Shown piece after piece: positions 63,995 through 64,000 of a stretch of DNA of 64,000 bases. The notes beneath the pieces were generated by a model that was not told the origin of the DNA, searched no databases, and saw only the letters and a program-made list of their open reading frames with translations. Within the stretch, counting starts at the first letter, position 1. Each line of letters starts with the position of its first letter. The stretch spans positions 7,195,001 to 7,259,000 of the forward strand of contig AP018172.1 of assembly GCA_002368175.1 (NCBI GenBank), written 5' to 3'. This DNA is from Calothrix sp. NIES-2098. Its GTDB lineage: Bacteria > Cyanobacteriota > Cyanobacteriia > Cyanobacteriales > Nostocaceae. A program made the position numbers and the translations under genes.

Positions 63995-64000
63995 AGTACG

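Overview
The window is a chromosomal segment of a filamentous, heterocyst-type cyanobacterium (Nostocales, Nostoc/Anabaena-like). The evidence is the density of the HIP1 octamer GCGATCGC and its core CGATCG throughout, cyanobacteria-specific genes (cyAbrB regulator, CyanoP, VTE5-type phytol kinase, FUSC and DUF502 proteins), a DevBCA-type exporter of the kind used for heterocyst glycolipids, and a hormogonium polysaccharide (hps) locus, which is typical of motile filament formers. No rRNA, tRNA, CRISPR array or intact insertion sequence was recognised.

Layout. 0.3-5.2 kb: cyAbrB regulator with a long hairpin after its stop, CPBP membrane protease, P-loop kinase, htpG with a structured leader, and rpmB. 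5.2-20.8 kb: the hps locus. It runs hpsA, three pseudopilins (hpsB, hpsC, hpsD-like), a strong terminator, two tandem HpsE-type glycosyltransferases, one GT2, one GT2 fused in frame to a fourth pseudopilin, a TIGR04282-type transferase, HpsJ and another GT2. 21.3-24.7 kb: DUF502, nusB, ftsY. 25.7-32.6 kb: RsbU-like phosphatase, YukJ/lamin-tail protein, several hypotheticals, CyanoP, maf, a hydrolase-like membrane-anchored protein and a Yip1 protein. 33.8-37.5 kb: devB-devC-devA exporter operon behind 1.15 kb of non-coding DNA. 37.6-49.5 kb: membrane-anchored hypothetical, HAD phosphatase, an isolated GT2 paralogous to the hps ones, clpB, gloA, eno, argC, ribBA. 49.6-57.3 kb: amidase, Rieske protein, membrane protein, phytol kinase, yidD, VanX-like dipeptidase, DUF2127, FUSC. 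57.4-59.3 kb: two toxin-antitoxin pairs (VapBC-like and MazEF) with a 42-bp direct repeat family on both sides of the first. 59.5-64 kb: saccharopine-dehydrogenase-like oxidoreductase, then fcl, gmd and a sugar transferase on the minus strand, the near end of a GDP-fucose/exopolysaccharide cluster that continues off the window.

How the genes fit together. The hps block couples pseudopilins with glycosyltransferases; in Nostoc this system makes and exports the polysaccharide that hormogonia glide on, using the type IV pilus machinery encoded elsewhere. The most unusual object is the ORF at 16324-17802, where a complete GT2 enzyme sits where the short leader peptide of a pseudopilin should be. 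Several intergenic regions (2718-2782, 21163-21262, 24742-25011, 33394-33496) hold paired inverted repeats that could be structured RNAs or regulatory elements. These were found by eye and not folded computationally.
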